From positions 372,001 through 436,000 of the forward strand of contig NZ_JAFMSU010000001.1 of NCBI RefSeq assembly GCF_017916365.1: a stretch of DNA of 64,000 nt. The letters are read 5' to 3'. Positions 34,813 to 43,541 of this stretch are shown piece by piece. The position numbers and the translations under genes were made by a program. This DNA is from Rufibacter roseolus (GTDB taxonomy: Bacteria; Bacteroidota; Bacteroidia; Cytophagales; Hymenobacteraceae). The stretch's first letter is position 1, and each line of letters begins with the position of its first letter. Below the pieces are notes generated by a model. It saw nothing but the letters and a program-made list of their open reading frames with translations, ran no database searches and was not told the origin of the DNA.

Positions 34813-34908
34813 GGAGTAATTATAGGATAGAAGTTGTTATCTCTGTATCCGGTTAATCTACCGCGATTCCTTACCTTCGCCGTTTTCGCGGCGCGGAAAA
34901 TCAATTTT

Positions 34909-36288
34909 ATGGCTAAGATCAAAACAGCATATTTCTGCCAGAGCTGCGGCGCGCAGTCGGCTAAATGGATAGGCCGCTGCCCGGCCTGCGGCGAGTGGAA
35001 CACCTACGTAGAGGAAGTAGTGGCCCGCGAGGATGTGACGCCCACCTCCGCCTGGAAAGTGGGTACCAGCAGCCAGCAGGTGGCCAGCAAACCCAAACCC
35101 ATCGGGGAAATCACTTACTCTGAGCAGGCCCGCGTGGTCACCGAGGACGCTGAGCTGAACCGCGTGCTGGGCGGCGGCATTGTGCCCGGCTCTATGGTCC
35201 TCATCGGGGGCGAGCCCGGCATAGGAAAATCCACGCTCATGCTGCAGATTGCGTTGAGCCTGCGCAGCCAGCGCGTGCTCTATATCTCCGGCGAGGAAAG
35301 TGAGCAGCAGATCAAGATGCGCGCCGAGCGCCTGGGCACCAAACATCCCAACTGCTTCATCCTCACCGAGACCGGCACCCAGAACATCTTCAAGCAAATT
35401 GAACAGCTCCAACCCGATGTCCTGATCATTGACTCCATCCAGACGCTGCACTCGTCTTTTATTGAGAGCGGCGCGGGCAGCGTGGCCCAGGTGCGGGAAT
35501 GTACCGCCGAGCTGCTTAAGTTCGCGAAGGAAAGCGGCACGCCGGTGTTTCTCATCGGGCACATCACCAAGGAAGGTAACCTGGCCGGGCCCAAGATCCT
35601 GGAGCACATGGTAGACACCGTGTTGCAGTTTGAGGGCGACCGCCACATGACCTACCGCATCCTGCGCACCACCAAAAACCGCTTCGGGAGCACGTCTGAA
35701 CTGGGTATCTATGAGATGTTGGGCACGGGCCTGCGCGAGGTGAGCAACCCCTCTGAGATCCTGATCTCGCAACGCGAGGAGGCGTTCAGTGGCATCACCA
35801 TTGGGGGCACTATGGAAGGCAACCGGCCGCTTTTAATTGAGGTGCAGAGCCTGGTGACGCCGGCCACCTATGGCACGCCGCAACGCAGTACCACCGGCTA
35901 CGATGCCAAGCGCCTGAACATGCTCCTGGCCGTGCTGGAGAAGCGCGGGGGCTTCAAACTAGGCATGCAGGACGTCTTTCTGAACATCGCTGGTGGTTTG
36001 AAAGTGGAGGACCCCGCTTTGGACTTAGCCATTTGCGCCGCTCTGCTTTCTTCTTTTGAAGATGTGGCTATTCCGCACACCACCTGCTTTGCCGCCGAGG
36101 TGGGCTTAGGGGGCGAAGTACGCGCAGTGCACCGCATTGAGCAACGCATTTCTGAGGCTGAGAAATTGGGTTTTCAGGACATCTATATTTCCAAATACAA
36201 CAAGAAAGGGGTAGACCTGAGCCGGTTTAACATCAGAATTCACGCAGCCAGCAGGTTGGAGGAAGTCTTCAGTGGTTTATTTGGATAA
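34909..36288 (+). CDS. radA: DNA repair protein RadA
   Basis: The product has 459 residues from ATG 34909; the longer frame from 34834 adds 25 residues ahead of the zinc finger. RadA is a hexameric ATP-dependent branch-migration helicase that assists RecA. A C4 zinc finger uses Cys10, Cys13, Cys24 and Cys27 (FCQSCGAQ, GRCPACGEW). Walker A is GGEPGIGKST with Lys107. The RadA signature KNRFGST is present in RTTKNRFGSTSELGIYEM. The C-terminal Lon-protease-like domain ends in DPALDLAICAALLSS and a VGLGGEVRAV loop. All family landmarks are intact. Confidence 0.96.
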   Translation: MAKIKTAYFCQSCGAQSAKWIGRCPACGEWNTYVEEVVAREDVTPTSAWKVGTSSQQVASKPKPIGEITYSEQARVVTEDAELNRVLGGGIVPGSMVLIGGEPGIGKSTLMLQIALSLRSQRVLYISGEESEQQIKMRAERLGTKHPNCFILTETGTQNIFKQIEQLQPDVLIIDSIQTLHSSFIESGAGSVAQVRECTAELLKFAKESGTPVFLIGHITKEGNLAGPKILEHMVDTVLQFEGDRHMTYRILRTTKNRFGSTSELGIYEMLGTGLREVSNPSEILISQREEAFSGITIGGTMEGNRPLLIEVQSLVTPATYGTPQRSTTGYDAKRLNMLLAVLEKRGGFKLGMQDVFLNIAGGLKVEDPALDLAICAALLSSFEDVAIPHTTCFAAEVGLGGEVRAVHRIEQRISEAEKLGFQDIYISKYNKKGVDLSRFNIRIHAASRLEEVFSGLFG

Positions 36289-36375
36289 GCCAATCCTTTG
36301 AACTATTTTTATTTCCGGTGGCGTTAGAAAACCATTACTGAATCAAAGATTGTATCTTCTTTATTGATTTTCAAG

Positions 36376-37818
36376 ATGTCTTTCACCCCTCACAGATTAT
36401 TGACTTCTTTAGTGCTGAGCCTGGTGCTCTGCTTTAGCACTATTTCCGCTCACGCTTCTCAAGGCACGGTAACCATCACCGGTAAAATAAATGAGCCGGT
36501 AAGTGACAGCGTACTGCTGGAGCTTTACACCGTTCCGGCCTCCTACTCCGGCGAGTCGCACACAGTGGCCTTGTCCAAAAACGGCGAGTTCACCCTCACG
36601 GCCCCGGTTTATGAGCCCATGCTGGCTGAACTGGTGCACGGTCCCGAGTCCATCATGCTGTTCCTGCAGCCCGGCGATAACCTGGAGGTGCGCGCCGATG
36701 CGGAGGATTTTATTTCTACGGTGAAATTTAAAGGCCAGGGTTTTGACGAGAACAATTTCCTGCTGGAGTTTGAGCGCAAGTTTGAGGAGGAGGAAGACTA
36801 CCAGGTGCTGCCAGACAACATTCACAAGCGTGAAAAGGAGTTCCTGCTTTTCCTGGAGGAGCGCCGCGAGGACCAGATCAAGTTCCTGGAGAAATTCCTG
36901 AAAACCGCTAAAGTCTCTGAGGCATTCAAAGGCTACGCACGGGCGCAGATTGAATTCGGGTACGCCAATGACCGCCTTACCTACGTGGATGTGCGCAAAC
37001 GCGTGGGTGATCTGCCGCCCCAGCTTTCACCTAATTACTATGACTTTCTGAAGAAGGTAAACCTTAACGCCCCTGGCGCCATGAGAAACCAGGCTTACCT
37101 CGATTTCCTGAACAACTATTTCCAATACCGCGCCCTGGAGCAGAAACCGGCCAACCTGGAGCGCGACTACTACCCAGTCATGTACGGTTTGGTGAAGCAG
37201 GAGCTGCAGGGCACCGCCCGTGACATGATGATGGCGCGTATCCTTTCGCAGGCTTTCAGGTTCGGGTACGTGCCAGACGCTGATGCCATGTACTCCGATT
37301 TCCAGAAAGAGGCCAAGGACCAGAACTTCATTTCTTTTGTGCATGCGCAGTATAAGCAGTTCAGAAGGGTAGGACTGGGCAGCCCCGCCCCGGCGTTCAC
37401 CCTGCTTTCTTCTACCGGCGACAGTGTTTCCCTGAGCAGCTTCAAAGACAAGATCGTGTACCTGGGCTTCTGGCGCACACACTGTGGCATCTGCAACGTA
37501 GACCAGCAAGCATATAAATACTTTGCCCAGCAGTTAGCCGATAAAGACATTGTGCTGCTGCAGGTATCGGTGGGCGAAGACTTCAACGCCTGGAAGGCGG
37601 GCATCGCGCAGAAGAAACTGCCGGGCATCCACCTGTACGCGCCAGACCTCTCGGCCAAGATCCTGAAGGACTATGACGTGAAATCCTTCCCCGGTTATTT
37701 CATGATTGCCCCAGACGGCACCCTTATCAGCACCAACGCCCGCCGTCCCGGCCACGCTGAAGGTGCCCGTGACATTGCCGCCGCCGTGGACCAATACCGG
37801 AAGACCGCCAAGAAGTAG
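36376..37818 (+). CDS. TlpA-like thiol-disulphide oxidoreductase with DUF4369-like N-terminus
   Basis: The product has 480 residues from ATG 36376 (a TTG 12 bases upstream is also open). The signal peptide ends near STISAHASQG. Residues ~30-120 look like the beta-sandwich of DUF4369 proteins (TVTITGKINEPVSDSVLLEL, then IMLFLQPGDNLEVRADAEDF), followed by a long helical region and a C-terminal thioredoxin domain (APAFTLLSSTGDSVSLSSFK). The active site is HCGIC (Cys370, Cys373), not the common WCGPC; the cis-Pro loop KSFPGYFMI is present. It is probably a periplasmic thiol oxidoreductase; the unusual dipeptide suggests a different redox potential. Monocistronic. Confidence 0.85.
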   Translation: MSFTPHRLLTSLVLSLVLCFSTISAHASQGTVTITGKINEPVSDSVLLELYTVPASYSGESHTVALSKNGEFTLTAPVYEPMLAELVHGPESIMLFLQPGDNLEVRADAEDFISTVKFKGQGFDENNFLLEFERKFEEEEDYQVLPDNIHKREKEFLLFLEERREDQIKFLEKFLKTAKVSEAFKGYARAQIEFGYANDRLTYVDVRKRVGDLPPQLSPNYYDFLKKVNLNAPGAMRNQAYLDFLNNYFQYRALEQKPANLERDYYPVMYGLVKQELQGTARDMMMARILSQAFRFGYVPDADAMYSDFQKEAKDQNFISFVHAQYKQFRRVGLGSPAPAFTLLSSTGDSVSLSSFKDKIVYLGFWRTHCGICNVDQQAYKYFAQQLADKDIVLLQVSVGEDFNAWKAGIAQKKLPGIHLYAPDLSAKILKDYDVKSFPGYFMIAPDGTLISTNARRPGHAEGARDIAAAVDQYRKTAKK

Positions 37819-37951
37819 GGCATAGATTAACCCAAACTTTCTTACACCTTTCAAGATACTGGTCTCAGTATATCAAAGGAAACTAGCCACCGCTGCAGCA
37901 CACAGCCTCGCCTTTTTTGCCTACTTTTGCTTATTGAGCATGTTTAAAACA

Positions 37952-37988
37952 AAAACAGGTGCTATCTGCAGAAGGTGGCACCTGTTTT
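37952..37988 (+). terminator. Hairpin terminator after the TlpA-like gene
   Basis: AAAACAGGTGC (37952-37962) pairs with GCACCTGTTTT (37978-37988), loop of 15 bases. It ends only 16 bases before the next gene's start codon. Confidence 0.75.
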
Positions 37989-38004
37989 ATAAGCACCCAA
38001 TCAT

Positions 38005-39030
38005 TTGACCCGAGGCACGTTTCTGGATGGATTGAATTTAGCGTCTAAGCTTACCCCGCGCCGTTTCTGGAACGCGCTGCAGGTGGTGAGCAGCTACGCT
38101 TTGGCCCGCCTCACCAAGAAGCCTCGCCACTGGGGCGACCCGGTGAGCATCTCTTTTGAGCCTACCACCTCCTGCAACCTGCGCTGCCCCGAGTGCCCCA
38201 GCGGACTGCGGTCTTTTACCCGTCCTACGGGCATGCTCTCCAACGAACTTTTCAAGCAGACCATTGACCAGCTTCACAACCGGCTCCTGTACCTGCTGTT
38301 TTATTTCCAGGGCGAGCCCTACCTGCACCCCTCGTTCCTGGACCTGGTGAAATACGCCTCCGGCAAGGGTCTGTACACCGCCACTTCCACCAACGCCCAT
38401 TACCTCACCGAGGAAAATGCCCGCAAAACCGTGGAGTCTGGCCTGGACCGCCTCATCATCTCTCTGGACGGTACCACGCAGGACGTCTACAAACAGTATC
38501 GGGTAGGTGGCAAGCTGGACAAAGTGCTGGAAGGCACCAAGCGGCTGGTGAAGTACAAGCGCGAGCTCAAATCCAAGACCCCGTACCTCATTTTCCAGTT
38601 TCTGGTGGTGCGCCCCAACGAGCACCAGATTGAAGACGCCAAACAACTGGCCAAAGAACTGGGCGTGGACGATGTCTGGTTTAAGACCGCGCAGATTTAT
38701 GACTATGCCCAAGGCTCGCCGCTCATTCCTACCATAGACTATTACTCGCGCTACCAGGCGCAGCCCAACGGCACCTACACCCTCAAAAACAAGCTCATTG
38801 ACGGCTGCTGGAAGATGTGGCATTCCTGCGTCATCACCTGGGACGGCCTGGTGGTGCCCTGCTGCTTTGACAAAGACGCCCATTACCGGCTGGGCGACCT
38901 GCAGCAACAGAGTTTCAGACAGCTCTGGAAAAGCGATGGTTACCGTAAGTTCAGGGGTTCGCTGCTCAAGGGCCGGAGCCAGATAGAGATGTGCCGCAAC
39001 TGCTCTGAGGGTACCAGAGTCTGGGGCTAG
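38005..39030 (+). CDS. Radical SAM/SPASM domain protein
   Basis: The protein has 341 residues. The 4Fe-4S radical SAM motif is CNLRCPEC, with Cys57, Cys61 and Cys64. Downstream are LLYLLFYFQGEPYLHPSF and LDRLIISLDGTTQDVYKQYR, then a C-terminal SPASM-like cysteine set (DGCWKMWHSCVITWDGLVVP, CCFDKDAHYRLGD, MCRNCSEG) that should hold an extra cluster. The family modifies peptides, proteins or cofactors; no precursor peptide is visible nearby, so the target is unknown. No ATG exists between the upstream in-frame stop (37990) and the domain; the only plausible start is TTG 38005. It is followed 9 bases later by the mscS reading frame. Confidence 0.85.
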   Translation: MTRGTFLDGLNLASKLTPRRFWNALQVVSSYALARLTKKPRHWGDPVSISFEPTTSCNLRCPECPSGLRSFTRPTGMLSNELFKQTIDQLHNRLLYLLFYFQGEPYLHPSFLDLVKYASGKGLYTATSTNAHYLTEENARKTVESGLDRLIISLDGTTQDVYKQYRVGGKLDKVLEGTKRLVKYKRELKSKTPYLIFQFLVVRPNEHQIEDAKQLAKELGVDDVWFKTAQIYDYAQGSPLIPTIDYYSRYQAQPNGTYTLKNKLIDGCWKMWHSCVITWDGLVVPCCFDKDAHYRLGDLQQQSFRQLWKSDGYRKFRGSLLKGRSQIEMCRNCSEGTRVWG

Positions 39031-39138
39031 AAACCCTTCTTGCTTTCTTTAGCTGGATTGCCTTATATTCCGTATGAGGAATTTAGCCCCAAGGCTTGGC
39101 TTTGGGCAGAGTTTCAAGGTTATTCAATTCTCATCCCC

Positions 39139-40125
39139 GTGACTGAAATCAACGAAGCGTTTCAACTCCTTTGGCGCAAGCTGGAGATTTGGCTGAGGCA
39201 GATAGTGCTCATGCTGCCCAACCTGTTCCTGGCCATGCTGGTGCTGGTGCTTACCTTTATTGCCGCCCGGCTTTTAAGAAGAACCTCAGACAAACTGCTC
39301 ATCCGGTTCACCCATAGCAGCGCCCTCAACAACCTGGTGGGCACCACCGTGTACGTGAGTACGCTTACCCTGGGCATCTTCTTTACCCTGAGCATCCTGA
39401 AGTTGGACAAGACGGTGACCACCTTGCTGGCCGGTGCCGGTATCATTGGTTTGGCCCTGGGTTTCGCGTTCCAGGACATTGCCGCCAACTTCATCTCGGG
39501 GGTGATTATCGCGTTCAGGAAACCGTTTGTGGTGGGTGACGTGATTGACACCAATGACCATTTCGGGACCATTGAGCGGATCAACCTGCGTACCGTGGAC
39601 ATCAGGCGGCAGACCGGCGAGTTGGTGAAGGTGCCCAACCGCAAGGTGTTTGAGTCGGCGCTCACCAATTTCTCGCACTACGGCATCCGCCGGATTGACC
39701 TGAAGGTGGGCGTTTCCTACGCCGAGGACCTGGAACGGGTACAGCAGGTGGTGAAAGACGCCATGGTGGGTATCAGGAACATGATTGACAGCAAAGAAGT
39801 GGAGGTGGTGTACGAGGAGTTTGGGGGAAGCAGCATCAACTTTCTGGTGCGCTACTGGATCACCTACAAACGCCAGACAGATTTTGTGTACGCTAAGAGC
39901 GAGGCCATCATCAAGATCAAAAAGGCCTTTGACCAGCATAAAATAGAGATTCCGTTCCCAATCACCACGCTCAACTTCGGGGTGAAAGGCGGCAAAGACC
40001 TGTCTATTGAGATGAAGGAACCGGCCTCGCCGATAGACCATCCGGTGGAACTGAAGGTAACACCCAAAGACCCGGAACCTTCTGACGACGGAAACCAGAA
40101 CCAAAGCAAAACGGCCGGAGAATAG
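39139..40125 (+). CDS. mscS: Small-conductance mechanosensitive channel, MscS family
   Basis: The product has 328 residues from GTG 39139; a TTG at 39040 would add 33 residues of low-complexity N-terminus. Three membrane helices are seen (about 15-40, 60-80, 85-110). The pore helix is GAGIIGLALGFAFQDIAANF, with the Gly/Ala packing typical of MscS TM3, followed by the beta domain (VVGDVIDTNDHFGTIERINL) and the alpha/beta C-terminal domain. The channel opens on membrane tension and releases solutes during hypo-osmotic shock. The Pro/Asp/Glu-rich tail ends inside the terminator stem. Probably co-transcribed with the radical SAM gene. Confidence 0.88.
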   Translation: MTEINEAFQLLWRKLEIWLRQIVLMLPNLFLAMLVLVLTFIAARLLRRTSDKLLIRFTHSSALNNLVGTTVYVSTLTLGIFFTLSILKLDKTVTTLLAGAGIIGLALGFAFQDIAANFISGVIIAFRKPFVVGDVIDTNDHFGTIERINLRTVDIRRQTGELVKVPNRKVFESALTNFSHYGIRRIDLKVGVSYAEDLERVQQVVKDAMVGIRNMIDSKEVEVVYEEFGGSSINFLVRYWITYKRQTDFVYAKSEAIIKIKKAFDQHKIEIPFPITTLNFGVKGGKDLSIEMKEPASPIDHPVELKVTPKDPEPSDDGNQNQSKTAGE

Positions 40126-40145
40126 TCTCCGGCCGTTTTGCTTTG
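40102..40145. terminator. Perfect 20-bp hairpin over the mscS stop codon
   Basis: Positions 40102-40121 pair perfectly with 40126-40145. The 4-base loop is ATAG, and the mscS stop TAG is 40123-40125, so the last six codons of mscS form the left stem. It also lies 17 bases past the 3' end of the convergent minus-strand gene, so it can end both. Confidence 0.85.
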
Positions 40146-40161
40146 GGGTAAAAAGTAATGC

Positions 40162-40494
40162 CTACTTTTTGTCTATCTTCTTGCCCAGGTCTTCTACCTG
40201 TCTCAGGAAAGCATCCACGTTCTGGTCGGCGTAAGGGCCGTAGGAGTTGGAGATGGTTCCTTTGGTGCCGTCGGTGCACTCAAGGGCATAGAGAATGGCC
40301 ATATCATCTGGGTCAGTGTCGCCTTCAAAACGATAGAAATCCACAATCCTCACTTCTTCCACGCCATAGCTTTTATCGCCTTTCAGGTTTACGAGGCGGT
40401 TGTCTTCAGTCACTCTGAAGTCTTCTGTGAAGCCCTCCTGGTTGAGCTTCGCCTCTACTTTCACTTGGCTGGTTAATTGTTCTTTGTCTTGCAT
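40162..40494 (-). CDS. Small conserved protein, misannotation-prone (PRPP-synthetase-labelled family)
   Basis: The protein has 110 residues and is soluble. It has LNQEGFTEDFRVTEDNRLVN, then VEEVRIVDFYRFEGDTDPDD and AILYALECTDGTKGTISNSY with a GPYAD end. Similar short Bacteroidota proteins are sometimes labelled phosphoribosylpyrophosphate synthetase in databases, but at 110 residues it has neither the length nor the PRPP-binding motif of that enzyme. The real role is unknown. It may be a small dimeric stress or regulatory protein. It is convergent with mscS. Confidence 0.75.
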   Translation of the reverse strand: MQDKEQLTSQVKVEAKLNQEGFTEDFRVTEDNRLVNLKGDKSYGVEEVRIVDFYRFEGDTDPDDMAILYALECTDGTKGTISNSYGPYADQNVDAFLRQVEDLGKKIDKK

Positions 40495-40646
40495 AACCTG
40501 ATATCTTTAGATGTTTTCCGTATCAATTGGTGGTTTCTGGACTATACGTAAAAATCCGGTCTGGTTGCCAGCAATATTCAAAATAAATGATATTAGAGGC
40601 ACCTGAAGGCCATTTTTCCCTTTGGGGCACTTTGCCCTGGAAACCT

Positions 40647-40682
40647 GTTTTGGCATTGTTTTCAGAAAAATAGACCCTAAAC
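40647..40682. repeat. Intergenic palindrome family, copy 17
   Basis: The left half is GTTTTGGCATTGTTTTC and the right half AAAAATAGACCCTAAAC, centre AG. It is close to a separate terminator (40699-40728) of the small minus-strand gene. Confidence 0.55.
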
Positions 40683-40698
40683 AGAAAGCCATAAAAGC

Positions 40699-40728
40699 AG
40701 AAAGCCGCTCCTGCTGGAACGGCTTTCT
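40699..40728 (-). terminator. Hairpin terminator of the FeoB-associated-type small gene
   Basis: AGAAAGCCG (40699-40707) pairs with CGGCTTTCT (40720-40728) around a 12-base loop. It follows the 60-residue gene (minus strand) by 25 bases. Confidence 0.7.
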
Positions 40729-40753
40729 ATGGATATCGGTAAGAACAAGATTT

Positions 40754-40936
40754 TTATTTGAAGGCCTTTTTGGCTTCTATCTCCCCCTGGATCTTGGCCA
40801 GGTCAATGGTGGAGCAAGCCCCGCCGCAGCCTTTGGCGCAACCGGCCTCTTTGGAGAAAAAGCTCTTATAGCCCATCCGGAGGAGATAGCCTGCCGCCAG
40901 CAGAAAGATAAAGACGATGATGATTTCCTGTACCAT
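40754..40936 (-). CDS. FeoB-associated Cys-rich membrane protein
   Basis: The protein has 60 residues. A single N-terminal membrane helix (EIIIVFIFLLAAGYLLRMGY) is followed by a Cys-rich segment, CAKGCGGACSTIDLAKI. This matches the small FeoB-associated Cys-rich membrane proteins that accompany ferrous-iron transporters. No feoA or feoB gene is in the window, so its iron-transport partner, if any, is elsewhere. The cysteine set could bind iron or another metal. A terminator lies just downstream. Confidence 0.75.
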   Translation of the reverse strand: MVQEIIIVFIFLLAAGYLLRMGYKSFFSKEAGCAKGCGGACSTIDLAKIQGEIEAKKAFK

Positions 40937-41022
40937 AACATGTGGGTAACGCCGGCAAAGGTAGAAATAGTTTAAAGATTAGCTGGGAATTACCGGTTTC
41001 ACGGTTGAAACTACCTGTGCCA

Positions 41023-41057
41023 TTTTACGACCAATTCTTCAAAAACAGCCCGTAAAC
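41023..41057. repeat. Intergenic palindrome family, copy 18
   Basis: The left half is TTTTACGACCAATTCTTC and the right half AAAAACAGCCCGTAAAC. The outer TTTACG and CGTAAA still pair though they differ from the consensus. It lies 8 bases beyond the suhB 3' end. Confidence 0.45.
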
Positions 41058-41065
41058 GCAGGAAG

Positions 41066-41866
41066 CTATTCCTTCCAGAACGGCTCAATGAGTTGGAGCA
41101 TCTCCTGTTGCACCTTGGGGTTGTTGCTCACGCAGATTTCGCGCCCGAAGACGTAGTTCTTGCCGCCCCTGAAATCGGTGACCTGCCCGCCGGCTTCCTG
41201 CACCAGTAGGGCGCCGCCGGCCACATCGTAGGAGTTGATGTTGAACTCAAAGTAGCCTTCAAACTTGCCGCAGGCTACGTAAGCCAGGTCCAGCGCGGCA
41301 GAACCCAAGCGGCGCACGCCGTGGCAGCCCTGCATGAAAGAGCCCATCACCTGCAGGTATTTCTGCATGAGGTCAAAGCTGTAGTAGGGGAAACCAGTGG
41401 CGATGAGGGAATCTGCCAGGGAAGGAGCACCGGACACGGTGATATTGCGGTCGTTGCAGAAGGCCCCGCCACCCTTCACGGCATGGTAGCATTCATCGCG
41501 GGTGATGTCATAGACCACGCCAATCACCAACTCGTCCTTCTGCATCAAGGCGATGCTCACCGAGTACACCGGCAAACCATGGATGAAGTTGGTGGTGCCG
41601 TCCAGCGGATCGATGATCCAGTTGAACTCCTCACCTTTCTCCGTTTTGGTTTCCTCCTCGGTGATGAACCCAGCCTCGGGCAGGAGTTTTTCCAGCCCCG
41701 CCACCAGGCGCTCCTCGGCTTCTTTGTCAACGTAGGAGACCAGGTTGTTCAGGCCTTTGTGCTCCAGATCGGAGATATCGAAGTTGGCCGCCTCGTACAG
41801 AATGAACTTGCCTACTTCTTTGGTGAGCTGTACTACCTGGTCGCGGAGAGCGGATATGTCTTTCAT
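41066..41866 (-). CDS. suhB: Inositol monophosphatase family protein
   Basis: The protein has 266 residues. The metal-binding motifs are intact: EEETKTEKGEEFNWIIDPLD (Asp pair in IDPLDGTTNFIHG) and SYDVAGGALLVQEAGGQVTD near the C-terminus. The family dephosphorylates inositol-1-phosphate and similar sugars; in bacteria SuhB also helps rRNA antitermination, so the in vivo role here is open. It is the third gene of an operon with rsmI and lnt; only 4 bases separate it from lnt. No signal peptide. Confidence 0.93.
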   Translation of the reverse strand: MKDISALRDQVVQLTKEVGKFILYEAANFDISDLEHKGLNNLVSYVDKEAEERLVAGLEKLLPEAGFITEEETKTEKGEEFNWIIDPLDGTTNFIHGLPVYSVSIALMQKDELVIGVVYDITRDECYHAVKGGGAFCNDRNITVSGAPSLADSLIATGFPYYSFDLMQKYLQVMGSFMQGCHGVRRLGSAALDLAYVACGKFEGYFEFNINSYDVAGGALLVQEAGGQVTDFRGGKNYVFGREICVSNNPKVQQEMLQLIEPFWKE

Positions 41867-41870
41867 AGTT

Positions 41871-43541
41871 TTAGGTATGGGTCCGCTGCGCGGAATGCGT
41901 GTTGATTACGTTTTTAGGTGTCCGGCGGGTAAACCTAAGCACCACAGCCAACACCACCAGACCCAGCGCGAGCCATTGTGTGCCGTGTCCGATGAGCTCG
42001 CCGTGGCGGGTATAGAACGTCTGCTCCTGGTTGAACCTGATCTGGCCGCGCATGGCCGCCGGCACCCACCAACCCGATCTCTGCAGCAACTCGCCTTTCT
42101 GGTCTATGAACCCCGAGATACCCGTATTGGCTGAACGAGCCACGGCCCGTCTGGTTTCAATAGCCCGCAAAGAGGCATAGGCCAAATGCTGTTTGTAGCC
42201 CGGCGAGTCGCTCCACCAGGCATCGTTGGTGATGATGAAAATGGCACTGGCACCGTTGCGCACGTATTCGCTCACGTACTCGCCATAAATTGATTCATAG
42301 CAGACTACCGGCGCGCCCACCAACTTGGGGTCCTGGCTGTGCTGGAAGATGGCCCTTGTTTCCTGCGTGCCCATGTTCCCGGCAATGCCGCCCAAATCAA
42401 TGGCGAACATTTTCAAGGCTTTGAACACACCCGGATACGGGGTTTTCTCTACGCCCGGAACCAGCTTGGATTTGTGGTAGAACTCATGCTGCCCGCTTGG
42501 TTTGAAGTGCAACCCGGCATTGTAGACGTCGTAATAGCCGATCTGCTCATGAAACCTGGCTGTACTGCTTCTCTTTGTAGAATCCGGGTACAGCCGTGCC
42601 GAGGTGATGCCGGACACCAATTCCACGCCGGGGTGGCGGTTCAGGAAATCGCGCAGCGCATAACTCACCGGGCTCAGCCCGAAATTCTCTTCCCAGTTAA
42701 TGCCGTTGCTGATGGAGGTCTCAGGCCAGAGCACGAATTTGGTGTTGGGCGTGATCTGCTGCTCTGATAAGGTGATCAATCGGGCGAACTGCTGCTCAAA
42801 CGGGATATAGCCCTCGCCGCCCTCGAACTTCTCTTTGTAGGGGTCCACGTTGGGTTGCACCACCACGACCTCGGCCAGCTCGCCTTTCTCCTGGTACCGG
42901 CTCCCGATGAAGAAGGAGAGAAGCAGCGGCAAAATAAAGGTCAACGCCGGGGAAAGCCATTTGCTTTTCTTCTTCTCCGGCGAGGTCAGCGCGAAGAACA
43001 CCAACAGGTTCACCGCCCATACCCACACGGAGCCGCCCAGATAGCCGGTGTACTCGTACCACTGCACCCAACTGGGCAGCGAGGCAAAGCCGTTACCCAG
43101 CGTGAGCCAAGGCCAACTCAGGTCCCAGTTCAGGTGAAACTGCTCAAACGCGATCCAGTATATGGGCAAGCTCAGGTATCCGATGGCGCGGCCGGCGGCT
43201 CGTTTGGTCCAGAAGAAGGCCATCATGGGCATCATCATGAACAACGCATTGAACACCACGGCCGCAATGCCGCCGCCCAGCGTGGAGTAACTCACCCAAT
43301 AGGTGGTGAAGATGTTCCAAAGCAACAGCGTGAGATAGGCATATTTGAAGAACGTGCGCCCGCGTTTAGGGGCCGTTTTCTCAGAAATGGCCTTTTCCAG
43401 CAGCAGGAACGGCACCCAGCCTATAAACAAGACAAAGGCCAGTGGTTTCACCGGCCAACCCAACCACAGCAGAAAGGCGCTCAGAAACGCCAACAGCGGG
43501 AGGTAAAAACGATTATTTGTTTCCTTGGACAACAATGACAA
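41871..43541 (-). CDS. lnt: Apolipoprotein N-acyltransferase
   Basis: The protein has 556 residues. Six or more N-terminal membrane helices (to about residue 215) anchor a periplasmic nitrilase-like domain. The catalytic triad is Glu274 (LWPETSIS), Lys357 (YHKSKLVP) and Cys414 (PVVCYESIYGEY). The enzyme adds the N-acyl chain to lipoproteins, the last step of their maturation, which fits the many lipoproteins here. The start is TTG (43539-43541), inside the 3' end of rsmI (29-base overlap), with other TTG codons nearby. A copy-like palindrome relic is hidden in the coding DNA at 43364-43397. Second gene of rsmI-lnt-suhB. Confidence 0.93.
   Translation of the reverse strand: MSLLSKETNNRFYLPLLAFLSAFLLWLGWPVKPLAFVLFIGWVPFLLLEKAISEKTAPKRGRTFFKYAYLTLLLWNIFTTYWVSYSTLGGGIAAVVFNALFMMMPMMAFFWTKRAAGRAIGYLSLPIYWIAFEQFHLNWDLSWPWLTLGNGFASLPSWVQWYEYTGYLGGSVWVWAVNLLVFFALTSPEKKKSKWLSPALTFILPLLLSFFIGSRYQEKGELAEVVVVQPNVDPYKEKFEGGEGYIPFEQQFARLITLSEQQITPNTKFVLWPETSISNGINWEENFGLSPVSYALRDFLNRHPGVELVSGITSARLYPDSTKRSSTARFHEQIGYYDVYNAGLHFKPSGQHEFYHKSKLVPGVEKTPYPGVFKALKMFAIDLGGIAGNMGTQETRAIFQHSQDPKLVGAPVVCYESIYGEYVSEYVRNGASAIFIITNDAWWSDSPGYKQHLAYASLRAIETRRAVARSANTGISGFIDQKGELLQRSGWWVPAAMRGQIRFNQEQTFYTRHGELIGHGTQWLALGLVVLAVVLRFTRRTPKNVINTHSAQRTHT

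Noticed and set aside
40162-40494. Phosphoribosylpyrophosphate synthetase label for the 110-residue protein
   Set aside because: Too short and lacks the PRPP-binding motif; the label appears to be an inherited database name.
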